64,000 nt of DNA from Actinomadura sp. WMMA1423. Its GTDB lineage: Bacteria; Actinomycetota; Actinomycetes; Streptosporangiales; Streptosporangiaceae. How positions within the stretch are numbered: the stretch's first letter is position 1; every line of letters begins with the position of its first letter. The position numbers and the translations under genes are program-made. The notes beneath the pieces are model-generated. The model made no database searches and was not told the DNA's origin. It was given only the letters and a program-made list of their open reading frames with translations. The stretch lies in the NCBI RefSeq assembly GCF_006547145.1, contig NZ_CP041244.1, positions 6,820,001-6,884,000 on the forward strand. The letters are read 5' to 3'. Positions 57,105-64,000 of the stretch are shown in pieces.

Positions 57105-58307
57105 TCAGGCGAGACCGGCGTACCGGCGGCACTCGTACTGGACGGTGGGCAGGCCCCAGACGTCGAGTATCTCCAGCAGGTTGGCCCACTGCCAGCTTGA
57201 GGGCGGCAGTTCAGCGATCGTCTGGACGGTCCGCTGCTGCGCGGTCGTGAGTTCGGCGAACGGGGGGAGCGGGGAGGCCGGACTGCCGAACGTCAGCCTG
57301 AGCGCTGCCTCGGCCATCGGGAACGACGCCTCGTCGGACGTGCGGGACAGACCGTCGAGGACGGCGTCGACCGCCTCGGGCGGGGCCTCTTCCAGCGCGG
57401 CCAGGGTCAGCGCCGAGTAGAGGCGCAGGTCGCCCTCCAGGAAGGCCATGTCTCCCTCGGGCGGGGACGCGCAGGAGGACGCCAGTTCGGCGATGATGGG
57501 CGCATCGTCCTCGCTCAGGCGGGCGAGTGCGATCGCGGCGGCCCAGCGCGACAGCGGCTCGGTACTCGCCAGGTGCTCGCGGAACAGGGGGAGCAGCGCC
57601 CGGCCGTCCAGGAGTCCGGCGGCGACGAGCGCGTGCGCGATGACGTTCTGGTCCTGCTCGGCTTCGAGCAGCGCCTCCAGCGCGGGGAGGGAGGCCGCCG
57701 CCTCCTCGGGGAACCACCCCACCGTGTACGCGGCGGTGGCCCGCACCCCGGCGTCGTCATCGCCGAGCAGGGTCAGAACGGTGGTCAGTCCGGCACGGAC
57801 GGCGTCGTAGGCGGCGAGTTCCGCTTCGGCGGAGCGCAGTGCCCACGCGAAGTCGAAGTGGTCCCGGTCGACGGCCCTGGCGCGGCGCTCCTGCTGGTTC
57901 GCCGCCTCCGTGACCAACGCCTCCAGCCGGCGTGCCTCGGCTGCCGGGTCGGTCTCCCGCAACCGCGCCACCTCCTCACGCCAGGCGGTGATGCCGACAC
58001 CGGACGGCAGGTGCGCCGCGTCGTACCCGATGGCCAGCGCGGCCGCCAGGTAGAGCGGCCCGGTGCGTTCGGGAGTACCGGGGTGGGACGCCAGAGCGAG
58101 CAGGAACGGGACCGCTGCGGCGGCCGCGCCGTACCGCCTTCCCTGATGGAAGATGTTGGTGAACAGCTCGCCCAGCGCGGCGTCCCGCTCTTCCTCTTCG
58201 AGCGAGGAAAGGGCGCGGAGAAGGCCGGGCACGTCCTCCGCCGAACCGTAGGCGTGGTCGAGCCCCGCCCAGTCGATGTCGTCCAACCCCGCCAGCGGAT
58301 CGCCCAT
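57105..58307 (-). CDS. HEAT-repeat protein
   Basis: 400 residues of alpha-helical repeats (for example DDDAGVRATAAYTVGWFPEE, QDQNVIAHALVAAGLLDG, TEPLSRWAAAIALARLSEDDAPII). Soluble and acidic; a scaffold or binding protein. No enzyme motif. Upstream of nucS on the same strand with a 33-bp gap, so they may be co-transcribed, but I know of no functional link. Confidence 0.75.
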   Translation of the reverse strand: MGDPLAGLDDIDWAGLDHAYGSAEDVPGLLRALSSLEEEERDAALGELFTNIFHQGRRYGAAAAAVPFLLALASHPGTPERTGPLYLAAALAIGYDAAHLPSGVGITAWREEVARLRETDPAAEARRLEALVTEAANQQERRARAVDRDHFDFAWALRSAEAELAAYDAVRAGLTTVLTLLGDDDAGVRATAAYTVGWFPEEAAASLPALEALLEAEQDQNVIAHALVAAGLLDGRALLPLFREHLASTEPLSRWAAAIALARLSEDDAPIIAELASSCASPPEGDMAFLEGDLRLYSALTLAALEEAPPEAVDAVLDGLSRTSDEASFPMAEAALRLTFGSPASPLPPFAELTTAQQRTVQTIAELPPSSWQWANLLEILDVWGLPTVQYECRRYAGLA

Positions 58308-58480
58308 GCCGCGATCCTGCCAGCCGCGCCGGTCCTTAGGGCCGGACGTGGGCTCCTAAGTACTCCTAAGGCCGCTGACCGGGCGATATAGGGCGACCTG
58401 CCAATGTGGAGCCGGGGACCTTAGCGCGAGTCTCTTGGATGTCGGGTCGTGCCGATCGGCCCGCGGATTCAGGAGGCGTC

Positions 58481-58669
58481 GTGTTCCACCACGAGATCAT
58501 GCAGTCGCTCATGACTGAGCGGGCTCGCGAACTGCGCGCGGAGGCAGGCGCCGCGCGGGACGCCCGGCTGGCACGGCGGGCCCGCGAGTACTGGGCCGAG
58601 CGCGCCGAGCGGCTCACCCCCCGGCAGGCCGGACGGCGGCGTCACCACAACGCCGCCGCTGTCCGATGA
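58481..58669 (+). CDS. 62-residue basic microprotein, unknown function
   Basis: GTG at 58481 with AGGAGG at 58471-58476. The product begins VFHHEIMQSLMTERARELRA and is nearly one continuous amphipathic helix, highly charged and arginine-rich. It shares the pattern MFxxExM...ERxRxLRxEA...ARLA with the 36-residue product at 34652-34762, plus a basic tail. Likely paralogues. Confidence 0.7.
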   Translation: MFHHEIMQSLMTERARELRAEAGAARDARLARRAREYWAERAERLTPRQAGRRRHHNAAAVR

Positions 58670-58949
58670 CCCAGCGCGTCGGCCCCTGTGCGACGACTCT
58701 GCGCGATGGCACTTGGGTGACGGGTCCACACGAACGACGGAGCCACGCACGGAAGACATACCCGCACCAAAGACGGGACTGCACGGAGAGGCAGGTCTGC
58801 ACGGAGAGACGGGGCCCCTGACCGGTCGGGAACCGGTCAGGGGCCCTGCCGTAGCGGAATGAAAATCTTTGTCAAGCCTGGAATTACCTCCGGGCCGTGT
58901 TTACCGTCGGCGTGTGGGTGTTCATCCTCCGTCTGCGAAAGGACCCCGC
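58670..58949 (+). promoter_or_regulatory. gap before the SCO5389-family gene
   Basis: 280 bp. 12-bp direct repeats CTGCACGGAGAG at 58779-58790 and 58797-58808, then the terminator at 58812. TTGTCA (58869-58874) is a possible -35 without a good -10. Ribosome site GAAAGGA at 58937-58943. No further gene seen. Confidence 0.4.
58812..58846. terminator. very stable terminator hairpin
   Basis: GGGCCCCTGACCGGT (58812-58826) and ACCGGTCAGGGGCCC (58832-58846), perfect 15-bp stem, loop CGGGA. Confidence 0.9.
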
Positions 58950-59336
58950 ATGTCCCTCGACGTGACCCCGGAACTGCTGGAGACGGCGCAGAAGGGCGAG
59001 GTCGGCGACGCGGACTTCGTCGAGTGCATCAAGACCTCCCTCCCGTACGCGTGGGAAATGATCAGCGGCCTCGTGGCCCGGCTGCAGGTGGACGGCGGAG
59101 ATTTCGCCGACAACCTCACGCCGCCGCCGGACGAGAAGGCGCGCGGCCAGCTCCTGCGCGTCCTCGCGAGCGACGCCATGCGCGGCGCCCTGGAGCGTTA
59201 CTTCGGGGTGAGACTCGCGTTCCAGAACTGCCACCGCGTCGCGGTCTTCCCCGACGGGGACCCGAGCGCGTACCGGACGTTCGTCACGGCCCGCGAACAG
59301 ATCCTCAACCAGTCCCCGGAACTCCGCGACTGCTGA
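58950..59336 (+). CDS. SCO5389-family conserved protein
   Basis: 128 residues from ATG 58950 (MSLDVTPELLETAQKGEV). All-helical, soluble. Strongly conserved blocks known in this actinobacterial family: FVECIKTSLPYAWEMISGL, DNLTPPPDEKARGQLLR, FGVRLAFQNCHRVAVFP and the ending LNQSPELRDC. No known function; it occurs near nucS in streptomycetes as well (from memory). Confidence 0.88.
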   Translation: MSLDVTPELLETAQKGEVGDADFVECIKTSLPYAWEMISGLVARLQVDGGDFADNLTPPPDEKARGQLLRVLASDAMRGALERYFGVRLAFQNCHRVAVFPDGDPSAYRTFVTAREQILNQSPELRDC

Positions 59337-59355
59337 CCCGACCGACCGCCGCCAG

Positions 59356-59400
59356 ATGAACGCGCGGCGTGCCGACCCCGTCGGCGCGCCGCGCGTTCAT
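59356..59400. terminator. exceptionally long bidirectional terminator
   Basis: ATGAACGCGCGGCG-T-GCCGAC (59356-59376) pairs with GTCGGC-G-CGCCGCGCGTTCAT (59380-59400): 20 Watson-Crick pairs and one T-G pair, loop CCC. It overlaps the stop codon of the LLM gene on the minus strand. Confidence 0.9.
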
Positions 59401-60383
59401 ATCGCGGCCGCGTGGAGTTTTGGGAGGACTTCGCGGCCCAGGCGAGTGATGTTCTCCAGGGTGGCGGTTCGGGATCCGGCGCCCTCCACAAGCAGGATCA
59501 GGTGGCTGATGCCGGTTCGCTCGGCGGTCGTGGCGAGGGAGTCGACGCAGTCGTCCGGTGAACCGACCGCGTGCAGGTCGCACATCAGGCGCGTGTAGGC
59601 GACGGGATCGCGGGACGGGCGCGGACGGTCGTCCACGGCGACGTATCCCTCCAGGCCGGGGCCGAGCCAGCGCGGCATGCCGTCCATGAGGGTGGCGACG
59701 GCCTCCTCCCGAGTGTCGGCGACCTGGGCCACGTGCGTGGAGATGTGGGGGAGAGACGGGTCGCCGTGCCGGGCGATGGCGGCGGCCTTCTCCTCCGGCC
59801 CGACATGCATCCCGAGGAGCATCGGCAGGCCGCGCTCCGCCGCCAGCGCCTCGGTCGCGGGGGACGTGCAGGCGATCGTCACCGGCGGCGGGACGGGTGC
59901 CCGCGGAACGACCGGCACCTCCCGGAAGGCGAAATGCTCGCCCTCCCAGGCGAGACGGCCGGAGCGCAGCCAGGCCAGCAGCAGATCGAGGGATTCGGCG
60001 AATCCGTGCTCGTAGCGCGGGAGGCCCGTGCCGAACACCTCCAGGTCGCGCCACGGTCCCCCGCGACCGACGCCCAGCCGGAACCGTCCGCCGGACAGCA
60101 GCGCCAGCATCGCGGCCTGCTCCGCCAGCGCGACCGGATGCTGGGTGGACAGCACGCTCACCGCCGTCCCGACCCCGATCCGGGTGGTGGCGGCCAGCAG
60201 ATGCCCCGCGAGAAGCGTCGCGGACGGCACCACCCCGTAGGACATGAAATGGTGCTCGGCCAGCCATACATCATCGAACCCGGCGCGCTCGGCGGCGACG
60301 GCGGCCTCGACGGTCCGGGACAGGGCGGCGGCGTCGTCCTCGCCCGGGAAACGGGTGGCGAGAAGGAAGATTCCGAGGCGCAC
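59397..60383 (-). CDS. LLM-class (F420/FMN-dependent) oxidoreductase
   Basis: 328 residues, luciferase-like TIM barrel. Features: LAEHHFMSYGVVPSATLLAGHLLAATTRIGVG, SVLSTQHPVALAEQAAMLALLSGGRFRLGVGRGG, and a C-terminal NITRLGREVLPKL. In actinobacteria most such enzymes use coenzyme F420; I cannot tell F420 from FMN here. The GTG at 60383 starts the barrel's first strand. Divergent from the 3-hydroxyacyl-CoA dehydrogenase with 55 bp between starts. Confidence 0.85.
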   Translation of the reverse strand: MRLGIFLLATRFPGEDDAAALSRTVEAAVAAERAGFDDVWLAEHHFMSYGVVPSATLLAGHLLAATTRIGVGTAVSVLSTQHPVALAEQAAMLALLSGGRFRLGVGRGGPWRDLEVFGTGLPRYEHGFAESLDLLLAWLRSGRLAWEGEHFAFREVPVVPRAPVPPPVTIACTSPATEALAAERGLPMLLGMHVGPEEKAAAIARHGDPSLPHISTHVAQVADTREEAVATLMDGMPRWLGPGLEGYVAVDDRPRPSRDPVAYTRLMCDLHAVGSPDDCVDSLATTAERTGISHLILLVEGAGSRTATLENITRLGREVLPKLHAAAI

Positions 60384-60438
60384 GCCCCTGTCGTACCCGG
60401 CATCGGCCACGGGCGACCGCTCTGCAAGACTGCCCCTC

Positions 60439-62055
60439 ATGACTGGTGGTTCGTTCAGCGGTGGTTCGTTCAGCAGGGTCGGGGTCGTCGGACTGGGCAC
60501 GATGGGTGCGGGAATCGCCGAGGTGCTGGCGCGCGGCGGCCTCGCGGTCGTCGGCATCGAGGTGAACCGGGAGGCGCTGGACCGCGGGCGCGGCAACCTG
60601 GAGTCCTCGACCGGACGGGCCGTCAAGCGCGGCAGGCTCACCGAGGACGCCCAGCGCGAGATCCTCGACCGGATCACGCTGTCGACCGACTTCGCCGACC
60701 TCGGTGACTGCGATCTCGTCATCGAGGCCGTCCCCGAGCGGCTCGACCTGAAGCGGACGGTGTTCGCCGAGCTCGACCGCGTGTGCCGGGAGGACGCGGT
60801 CCTCGCCACCAACACCTCCTCGCTGTCGGTCACCGACATCGCGGTCACCACCGGCCGTCCCACCAAGATCGTCGGGGTGCACTTCTTCAACCCCGCGCCG
60901 GTCATGAAGCTCGTGGAGGTCATCGGGACCGTCCTCACCGAGCCGGAGGCCGTCACCCGGGTCGCCGACCTGGTCGAGGGCCTCGGCAAGACGCCGGTGA
61001 CGATCGGGGACCGGGCCGGGTTCGTCGCCAACCGCCTGCTGTTCGGCTACCTGAACCAGGCCGCGACGATGCTGGAGTCCGGCCACGCCACCCGCGACGA
61101 CATCGACGCCGCGATGAAGGCGGGCGCCGGCCTGCCGATGGGCCCGTTCACCCTGATGGACCTGATCGGCCTCGACACCTGCCTGGAGGTGCTGGAGGCG
61201 ATCTACGCCGAGTCCCGCGACCGCCGCCATGCCGCCTCGCCGCTGCTCCGCGAACTCGTCACGGCCGGACTCCTCGGCCGCAAGACCGGCCGCGGCTTCT
61301 ACTCCTACGACAAGTCCCGTCCGGCCGACGGAGGGCATGCGACGCAGGGCGCAGCCGAGGGAGGGACGAGCGACGCCGCTCTGCCGACGGTGGGCGTCGT
61401 CGGTGTCGGCCCGCTCGCGGACGCCGTCGCCGCGCTGTGCGACCGGGCCGGCGTCCAGGTCGGCGACTCCGCCGCCGACCTCGGGGGCTGCGACCTGATC
61501 GTCGAGGCCGCGGAGGACCCGGAGGCCGCGCGGGCGCTGCTGTCCGCCGCCGTCCAGGCCGCCAAGCCCGGCACGGTCATCGCGGTCACCTCGGCGGACG
61601 GCTCCGTGATCCGGCAGGCCATGGCCACCGGACGTCCGTCCGACGTCGTCGGGCTGCACCTCCCCGACCCGGCCGGGACCCTGGCGGAGCTGTCCGCCAC
61701 CGTCGCGACGGCCCCGGACGTCGCCGATCGCGCCGCCGACCTCCTCGCGCGCCTCGGCCTCACCGTCGCGCGCTGCCGCGACCGCGCCGGGTTCATCGTG
61801 GACGCGCTGCGCCTGCCCTACCTGAACGACGCCGCCGCCATGCTCGGCGCCGGATACGCCGACGCCGACTCGATCGACGCGGCGATGACCCTGGGCTGCG
61901 GCTACCCGACCGGCCCCATCGCCGACCTCGACCGCATCGGCCCGGACCGCGCCGTCACCGTCCTGCGCGCCCTGCACGCCGAGACCCGCGACCCGGCCCT
62001 GGCCCCGGCGCCCCTCCTCGTGGAGCACGCCACCGCCGGAAAGCCACTGCGCTGA
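60439..62055 (+). CDS. 3-hydroxyacyl-CoA dehydrogenase with duplicated domains
   Basis: 538 residues. First half is a full enzyme: NAD loop GLGTMG (18-23), NTSSLSV, GVHFFNPAPVMKLVEV (catalytic His), helical dimer domain with GPFTLMDLIGLD. Second half repeats the plan with a degenerate NAD loop (GVGPLAD), HLPDP instead of HFFNP, and a second helical domain (GPIADLDRIGPD). Oxidises 3-hydroxyacyl/3-hydroxybutyryl-CoA in beta-oxidation or PHB-type metabolism. A perfect 15-bp tandem duplication at 60445-60474 makes the N-terminus GGSFSGGSFS. The ATG follows AAGACT by 7 nt (possible leaderless). Confidence 0.9.
   Translation: MTGGSFSGGSFSRVGVVGLGTMGAGIAEVLARGGLAVVGIEVNREALDRGRGNLESSTGRAVKRGRLTEDAQREILDRITLSTDFADLGDCDLVIEAVPERLDLKRTVFAELDRVCREDAVLATNTSSLSVTDIAVTTGRPTKIVGVHFFNPAPVMKLVEVIGTVLTEPEAVTRVADLVEGLGKTPVTIGDRAGFVANRLLFGYLNQAATMLESGHATRDDIDAAMKAGAGLPMGPFTLMDLIGLDTCLEVLEAIYAESRDRRHAASPLLRELVTAGLLGRKTGRGFYSYDKSRPADGGHATQGAAEGGTSDAALPTVGVVGVGPLADAVAALCDRAGVQVGDSAADLGGCDLIVEAAEDPEAARALLSAAVQAAKPGTVIAVTSADGSVIRQAMATGRPSDVVGLHLPDPAGTLAELSATVATAPDVADRAADLLARLGLTVARCRDRAGFIVDALRLPYLNDAAAMLGAGYADADSIDAAMTLGCGYPTGPIADLDRIGPDRAVTVLRALHAETRDPALAPAPLLVEHATAGKPLR
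60445..60474 (+). repeat. perfect 15-bp tandem duplication at the dehydrogenase 5' end
   Basis: GGTGGTTCGTTCAGC twice in frame, encoding GGSFS twice before the first beta strand. Confidence 0.92.
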
Positions 62056-62100
62056 GCTTCGAAGCCACGGCTGAACCAAGAAGCCACTGCTGAACCAAAG
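62041..62100 (+). repeat. three imperfect 19-21-bp repeats at the dehydrogenase 3' end
   Basis: Units of AAGCCACTGC(GC)TGA(GC/AC)...: 62041-62061, 62062-62080, 62081-62100. The first holds the real stop codon, and each copy contains a TGA. Confidence 0.7.
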
Positions 62101-62161
62101 GGAAGGCCCGAGTAGACCTCCGCGGGAGGCGGGCTGTCCGTGAGGGGGTGGCCGGGGTTCA

Positions 62162-62167
62162 TATGCT
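62162..62167 (+). promoter_or_regulatory. -10 of a leaderless promoter
   Basis: TATGCT, 7 nt before the ATG at 62175. Confidence 0.4.
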
Positions 62168-62174
62168 TTAGGGC

Positions 62175-62486
62175 ATGAGCCCCCGCAAGAACCGCCGCGC
62201 CGCATCTGGACGTTCCGCCAGGGGCGGGGGCGCCTCGTGGGCTCAGGAGACCGAGGAGGGGCCGGACGGCGAGTGGATCGTCCGGTCCATCTCCGGGGCC
62301 GGCGCTGTGAAGCCGTACCGCTGCCCGGGATGCGACCAGGAGATCCCTCCGGGCGTCGGTCACGTCGTCGCCTGGCGGGCGGGCGACAGCGGCGACGACC
62401 GGCGGCACTGGCACCGTCCCTGCTGGCAGGCCCGGACCCGCCGCTCGCCCCGCGCCCTCCGGTCGCGCAATGCCCCGCGCTACTGA
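62175..62486 (+). CDS. small basic protein with zinc-ribbon-like motif
   Basis: 103 residues. Basic ends flank a core with CPGCDQEIPPGVGHVVAW and HWHRPCW, a C-x2-C plus H/C pattern suited to one zinc. Similar actinobacterial proteins are often labelled ATP/GTP-binding without evidence; I see no P-loop. Probably nucleic-acid binding. Confidence 0.75.
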   Translation: MSPRKNRRAASGRSARGGGASWAQETEEGPDGEWIVRSISGAGAVKPYRCPGCDQEIPPGVGHVVAWRAGDSGDDRRHWHRPCWQARTRRSPRALRSRNAPRY

Positions 62487-62643
62487 CGCGCGACCGCGTC
62501 CCGGGTCACTGATGAACGGCATCCCGCGCCACCGGCGACCGGCGCTCGGCGGCCGGTGTCACTGGAGACCGGCGTCCGTTATGCGGTAGACACCACCCGG
62601 CCGGGCGCGCACGCGCCCCCCGAAGAAGGAGACGGAGAGAGCG

Positions 62644-63354
62644 ATGGCGGAGATCAGGGCGGCGACGGTGCTGCCGGCGCGGCGTGAGGAGATCACGCTG
62701 CACACGTCCGACGGCCTGGAGCTGGTCGGGGAGCTGGCGCTGCCGCTCGAGCGGCCGCCGGTGGCGACGCTGGTCTGCCTGCATCCGCTGCCGACGGCCG
62801 AGGGCATGATGGACAGCCACGTCCAGCGCAAGGCGTCCTTCCGCCTGCCCGCGCTGGCCGGCATCGCGGTCCTGCGGTTCAACACGCGGGGGACGACATC
62901 GGCGCGCGGCACGAGCCAGGGCGAGTTCGGCGAGGGCGAGACCGAGCGGTTCGACGTGGCGGCGGCCCTGGAGTACACCGAGTACCACGACCTGCCGCGG
63001 CCGTGGCTGCTCGGCTGGTCGTTCGGCACGGAGCTGGCGCTCAGGTGGGGACGCGATCCGCTGGTCGAGGGCCTGATCCTGCTGTCGCCGCCGCTGAAGA
63101 GGGCCGGCGACGCCGACCTGGACGCGTGGGGCGCCGACGGACGTCCCGTCGTGGCGCTGGTACCGGAGTTCGACGACTACCTGCGTCCGGCCGAGGCCCG
63201 CGAGCGGTTCAAGCGCGTCCCGCAGGCCGAGGTGGTCGGGGTGGACAACGCCAAGCACCTCTGGGTGGGCGAGCCCTACGTCCGGATCGTGCTGAACGAG
63301 ATCGTCAAGCGGGTGGCGCCGGCCGCCTACCCCCTCCCCACCGAATGGGAGTGA
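62644..63354 (+). CDS. alpha/beta hydrolase
   Basis: 236 residues. Nucleophile S126 in GWSFG, acid D177/D178 (EFDDYLRP) and H205 (AKHLW). RFNTRGTTSARG is the usual oxyanion-side loop. Small, cytosolic, no lid domain; resembles the YpfH/dienelactone-like hydrolases of unknown substrate. A GGGCGCG/CGCGCCC hairpin (62603-62618) lies in its leader. Ribosome site GGAGAGAG. Confidence 0.85.
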   Translation: MAEIRAATVLPARREEITLHTSDGLELVGELALPLERPPVATLVCLHPLPTAEGMMDSHVQRKASFRLPALAGIAVLRFNTRGTTSARGTSQGEFGEGETERFDVAAALEYTEYHDLPRPWLLGWSFGTELALRWGRDPLVEGLILLSPPLKRAGDADLDAWGADGRPVVALVPEFDDYLRPAEARERFKRVPQAEVVGVDNAKHLWVGEPYVRIVLNEIVKRVAPAAYPLPTEWE

Positions 63355-63360
63355 CCAGAC

Positions 63361-63444
63361 GGGCTCTGATCATCGGGCTCTGATCGCTGGGCCCTGACCG
63401 ATGGGCTCGACTGAAAGGGCTCGACTGAAAGGGCTCGACTGAAA
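63361..63444. repeat. 14-bp-period minisatellite, six units
   Basis: Six consecutive 14-bp units beginning GGGCYC. The last three are identical GGGCTCGACTGAAA (63403-63416, 63417-63430, 63431-63444); the first three are GGGCTCTGATCATC-like variants. Confidence 0.85.
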
Positions 63445-63459
63445 GGGATGAAACGGACA

Positions 63460-63465
63460 TATAAA
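63460..63465 (+). promoter_or_regulatory. possible -10 upstream of the last gene
   Basis: TATAAA in an AT-rich island just after the minisatellite; no good -35. A second option is GACCAT at 63516-63521, 6 nt before the ATG at 63528 (leaderless). Confidence 0.3.
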
Positions 63466-63527
63466 CACATGCGGCCGATCGCGGCCACTCCGTCCCACTG
63501 GACGCGATGGCGAGTGACCATTGCCCA

Positions 63528-64000
63528 ATGACGGTGCAGCTGTACGCAAGGGACGTAGGGACCGGCACGCCGCTCGTGCTGCTGCACGCCTTCCCGCTGT
63601 CCTCGGCGATGTGGCTCGCCCAGCGTGAGGGCCTCGCCGGCCGGTTCCGGATCATCACCCCGGACCTGCGCGGCTTCGGCGGTTCCCGGCTGGGCGACGA
63701 CGAGCCGTCCGTCGACACGATGGCCGACGACGTCGCCCGCATGTGCCGCTCCCTCGGCGTCCGGCGCGCCGTCGTGGGCGGGCTGTCCATGGGCGGCTAC
63801 GTGGCGATGGCACTGTGCCGGCGGCACCCCGACCTCGTCCTCGGCCTCGTGCTGGCCGCCACCCGCGGAACCGCCGACACCGATCCCGTCCGGGAGAACC
63901 GGCTGCGGCAGGCCGAGACACTGGAAGGCGAGCGCAGCACCCGGATCCTCGTGGACGAGGTGCTGCCCGGCCTCGTCGGCCCCACCACCTATCGGCAGCG
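63528..64000 (+). CDS. alpha/beta fold hydrolase, 3' end beyond the window
   Basis: At least 157 residues. LVLLHAFPLSSAMW is the oxyanion loop, PDLRGFGGS the next family motif, and nucleophile S87 lies in GGLSMGGYVAM. The remaining catalytic residues are beyond the window. Resembles 3-oxoadipate enol-lactonase/PcaD-like hydrolases. Independent of the upstream hydrolase, separated by the minisatellite. Confidence 0.85.
   Translation, partial: MTVQLYARDVGTGTPLVLLHAFPLSSAMWLAQREGLAGRFRIITPDLRGFGGSRLGDDEPSVDTMADDVARMCRSLGVRRAVVGGLSMGGYVAMALCRRHPDLVLGLVLAATRGTADTDPVRENRLRQAETLEGERSTRILVDEVLPGLVGPTTYRQ

Noticed and set aside
58880..58901. Second sigma-R-like promoter before the SCO5389-family gene
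   Set aside because: GGAAT and GTT are present but only 14 nt apart, too short for sigma-R.
63361..63444. CRISPR-like short repeats
   Set aside because: 14-bp units without spacers; a minisatellite.
1..64000. tRNA, rRNA or riboswitch genes
   Set aside because: No cloverleaf, rRNA-like segment or recognised riboswitch consensus was found by eye; a covariance-model scan would be needed to exclude weak ones.

Overview
The window is very GC-rich, codes densely on both strands, uses many GTG starts and ends many genes in long GC hairpins without U-tracts. Gene content and order (lysA-hom-thrC-thrB-rho ... rpmE-prfA-prmC-tsaC ... undecaprenyl-phosphate GlcNAc transferase - complete atp operon - DUF2550 ... 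pduO ... nucS - SCO5389-family - 3-hydroxyacyl-CoA dehydrogenase) follow, from memory, the core-chromosome order of Streptomyces coelicolor SCO535x-SCO539x. The accessory genes (DUF397/DUF5753/HATPase module, ISL3 element, F420-type enzymes) suit an Actinomadura-like (Thermomonosporaceae) or related actinomycete. The genus is an inference.

Layout. 1-5.9 kb: stand-alone receiver protein, an ArgS-C-terminal-like DALR protein, and the lysine/threonine branch of the aspartate pathway (lysA, hom, thrC, thrB). 5.9-14.5 kb: rho with its long leader, a NarL/DesK-type two-component system, rpmE, prfA, prmC and tsaC. 14.5-19.5 kb: a decayed ABC permease, a BTAD regulator, an ECF sigma factor with a membrane partner, a small secreted protein and a DUF2207 membrane protein. 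19.5-29.4 kb: GlcNAc-1-phosphate transferase, the ten-gene atp cluster and DUF2550. 29.5-34.8 kb: secreted M28 aminopeptidase, DUF4097 lipoprotein, PduO adenosyltransferase, GMC oxidoreductase and a 36-residue microprotein. 35-43.6 kb: DUF6745 pair, GNAT, aldehyde dehydrogenase, and a carotenoid-oxygenase/membrane-protein operon divergent from a PadR regulator; then an NmrA/TetR divergent pair. 43.8-49.6 kb: site-2 protease, TetR and DUF3224 genes, an intact ISL3 element that has split a 67-codon gene, an HATPase/HTH/DUF397 module, and a MarR gene behind a SoxR-box-like promoter. 50-55.8 kb: a second two-component system followed by an M23-like protein, a haem-b membrane protein and a NuoF-ferredoxin fusion, probably one functional unit. 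55.8-64 kb: SnoaL-like protein, NucS, HEAT-repeat protein, a second microprotein, SCO5389-family protein, an LLM oxidoreductase, a two-domain 3-hydroxyacyl-CoA dehydrogenase and two alpha/beta hydrolases, the last cut by the window end.

Main regulatory observations. (i) An identical 18-bp palindrome lies about 90 bp upstream of the sensor-kinase gene (8565) and of the DUF4097 lipoprotein gene (32247), each about 68 bp before a possible -10, which suggests a shared envelope-stress regulon. (ii) One palindrome, TTGACATGTCAA, supplies the -35 of both divergent promoters at the PadR locus. (iii) rpmE has a sigma-R-like promoter. (iv) The MarR gene has a 19-bp-spacer SoxR-type box. (v) About ten genes look leaderless. 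No tRNA, rRNA or CRISPR array was seen. All family assignments come from reading the translated sequence; no database search was run.
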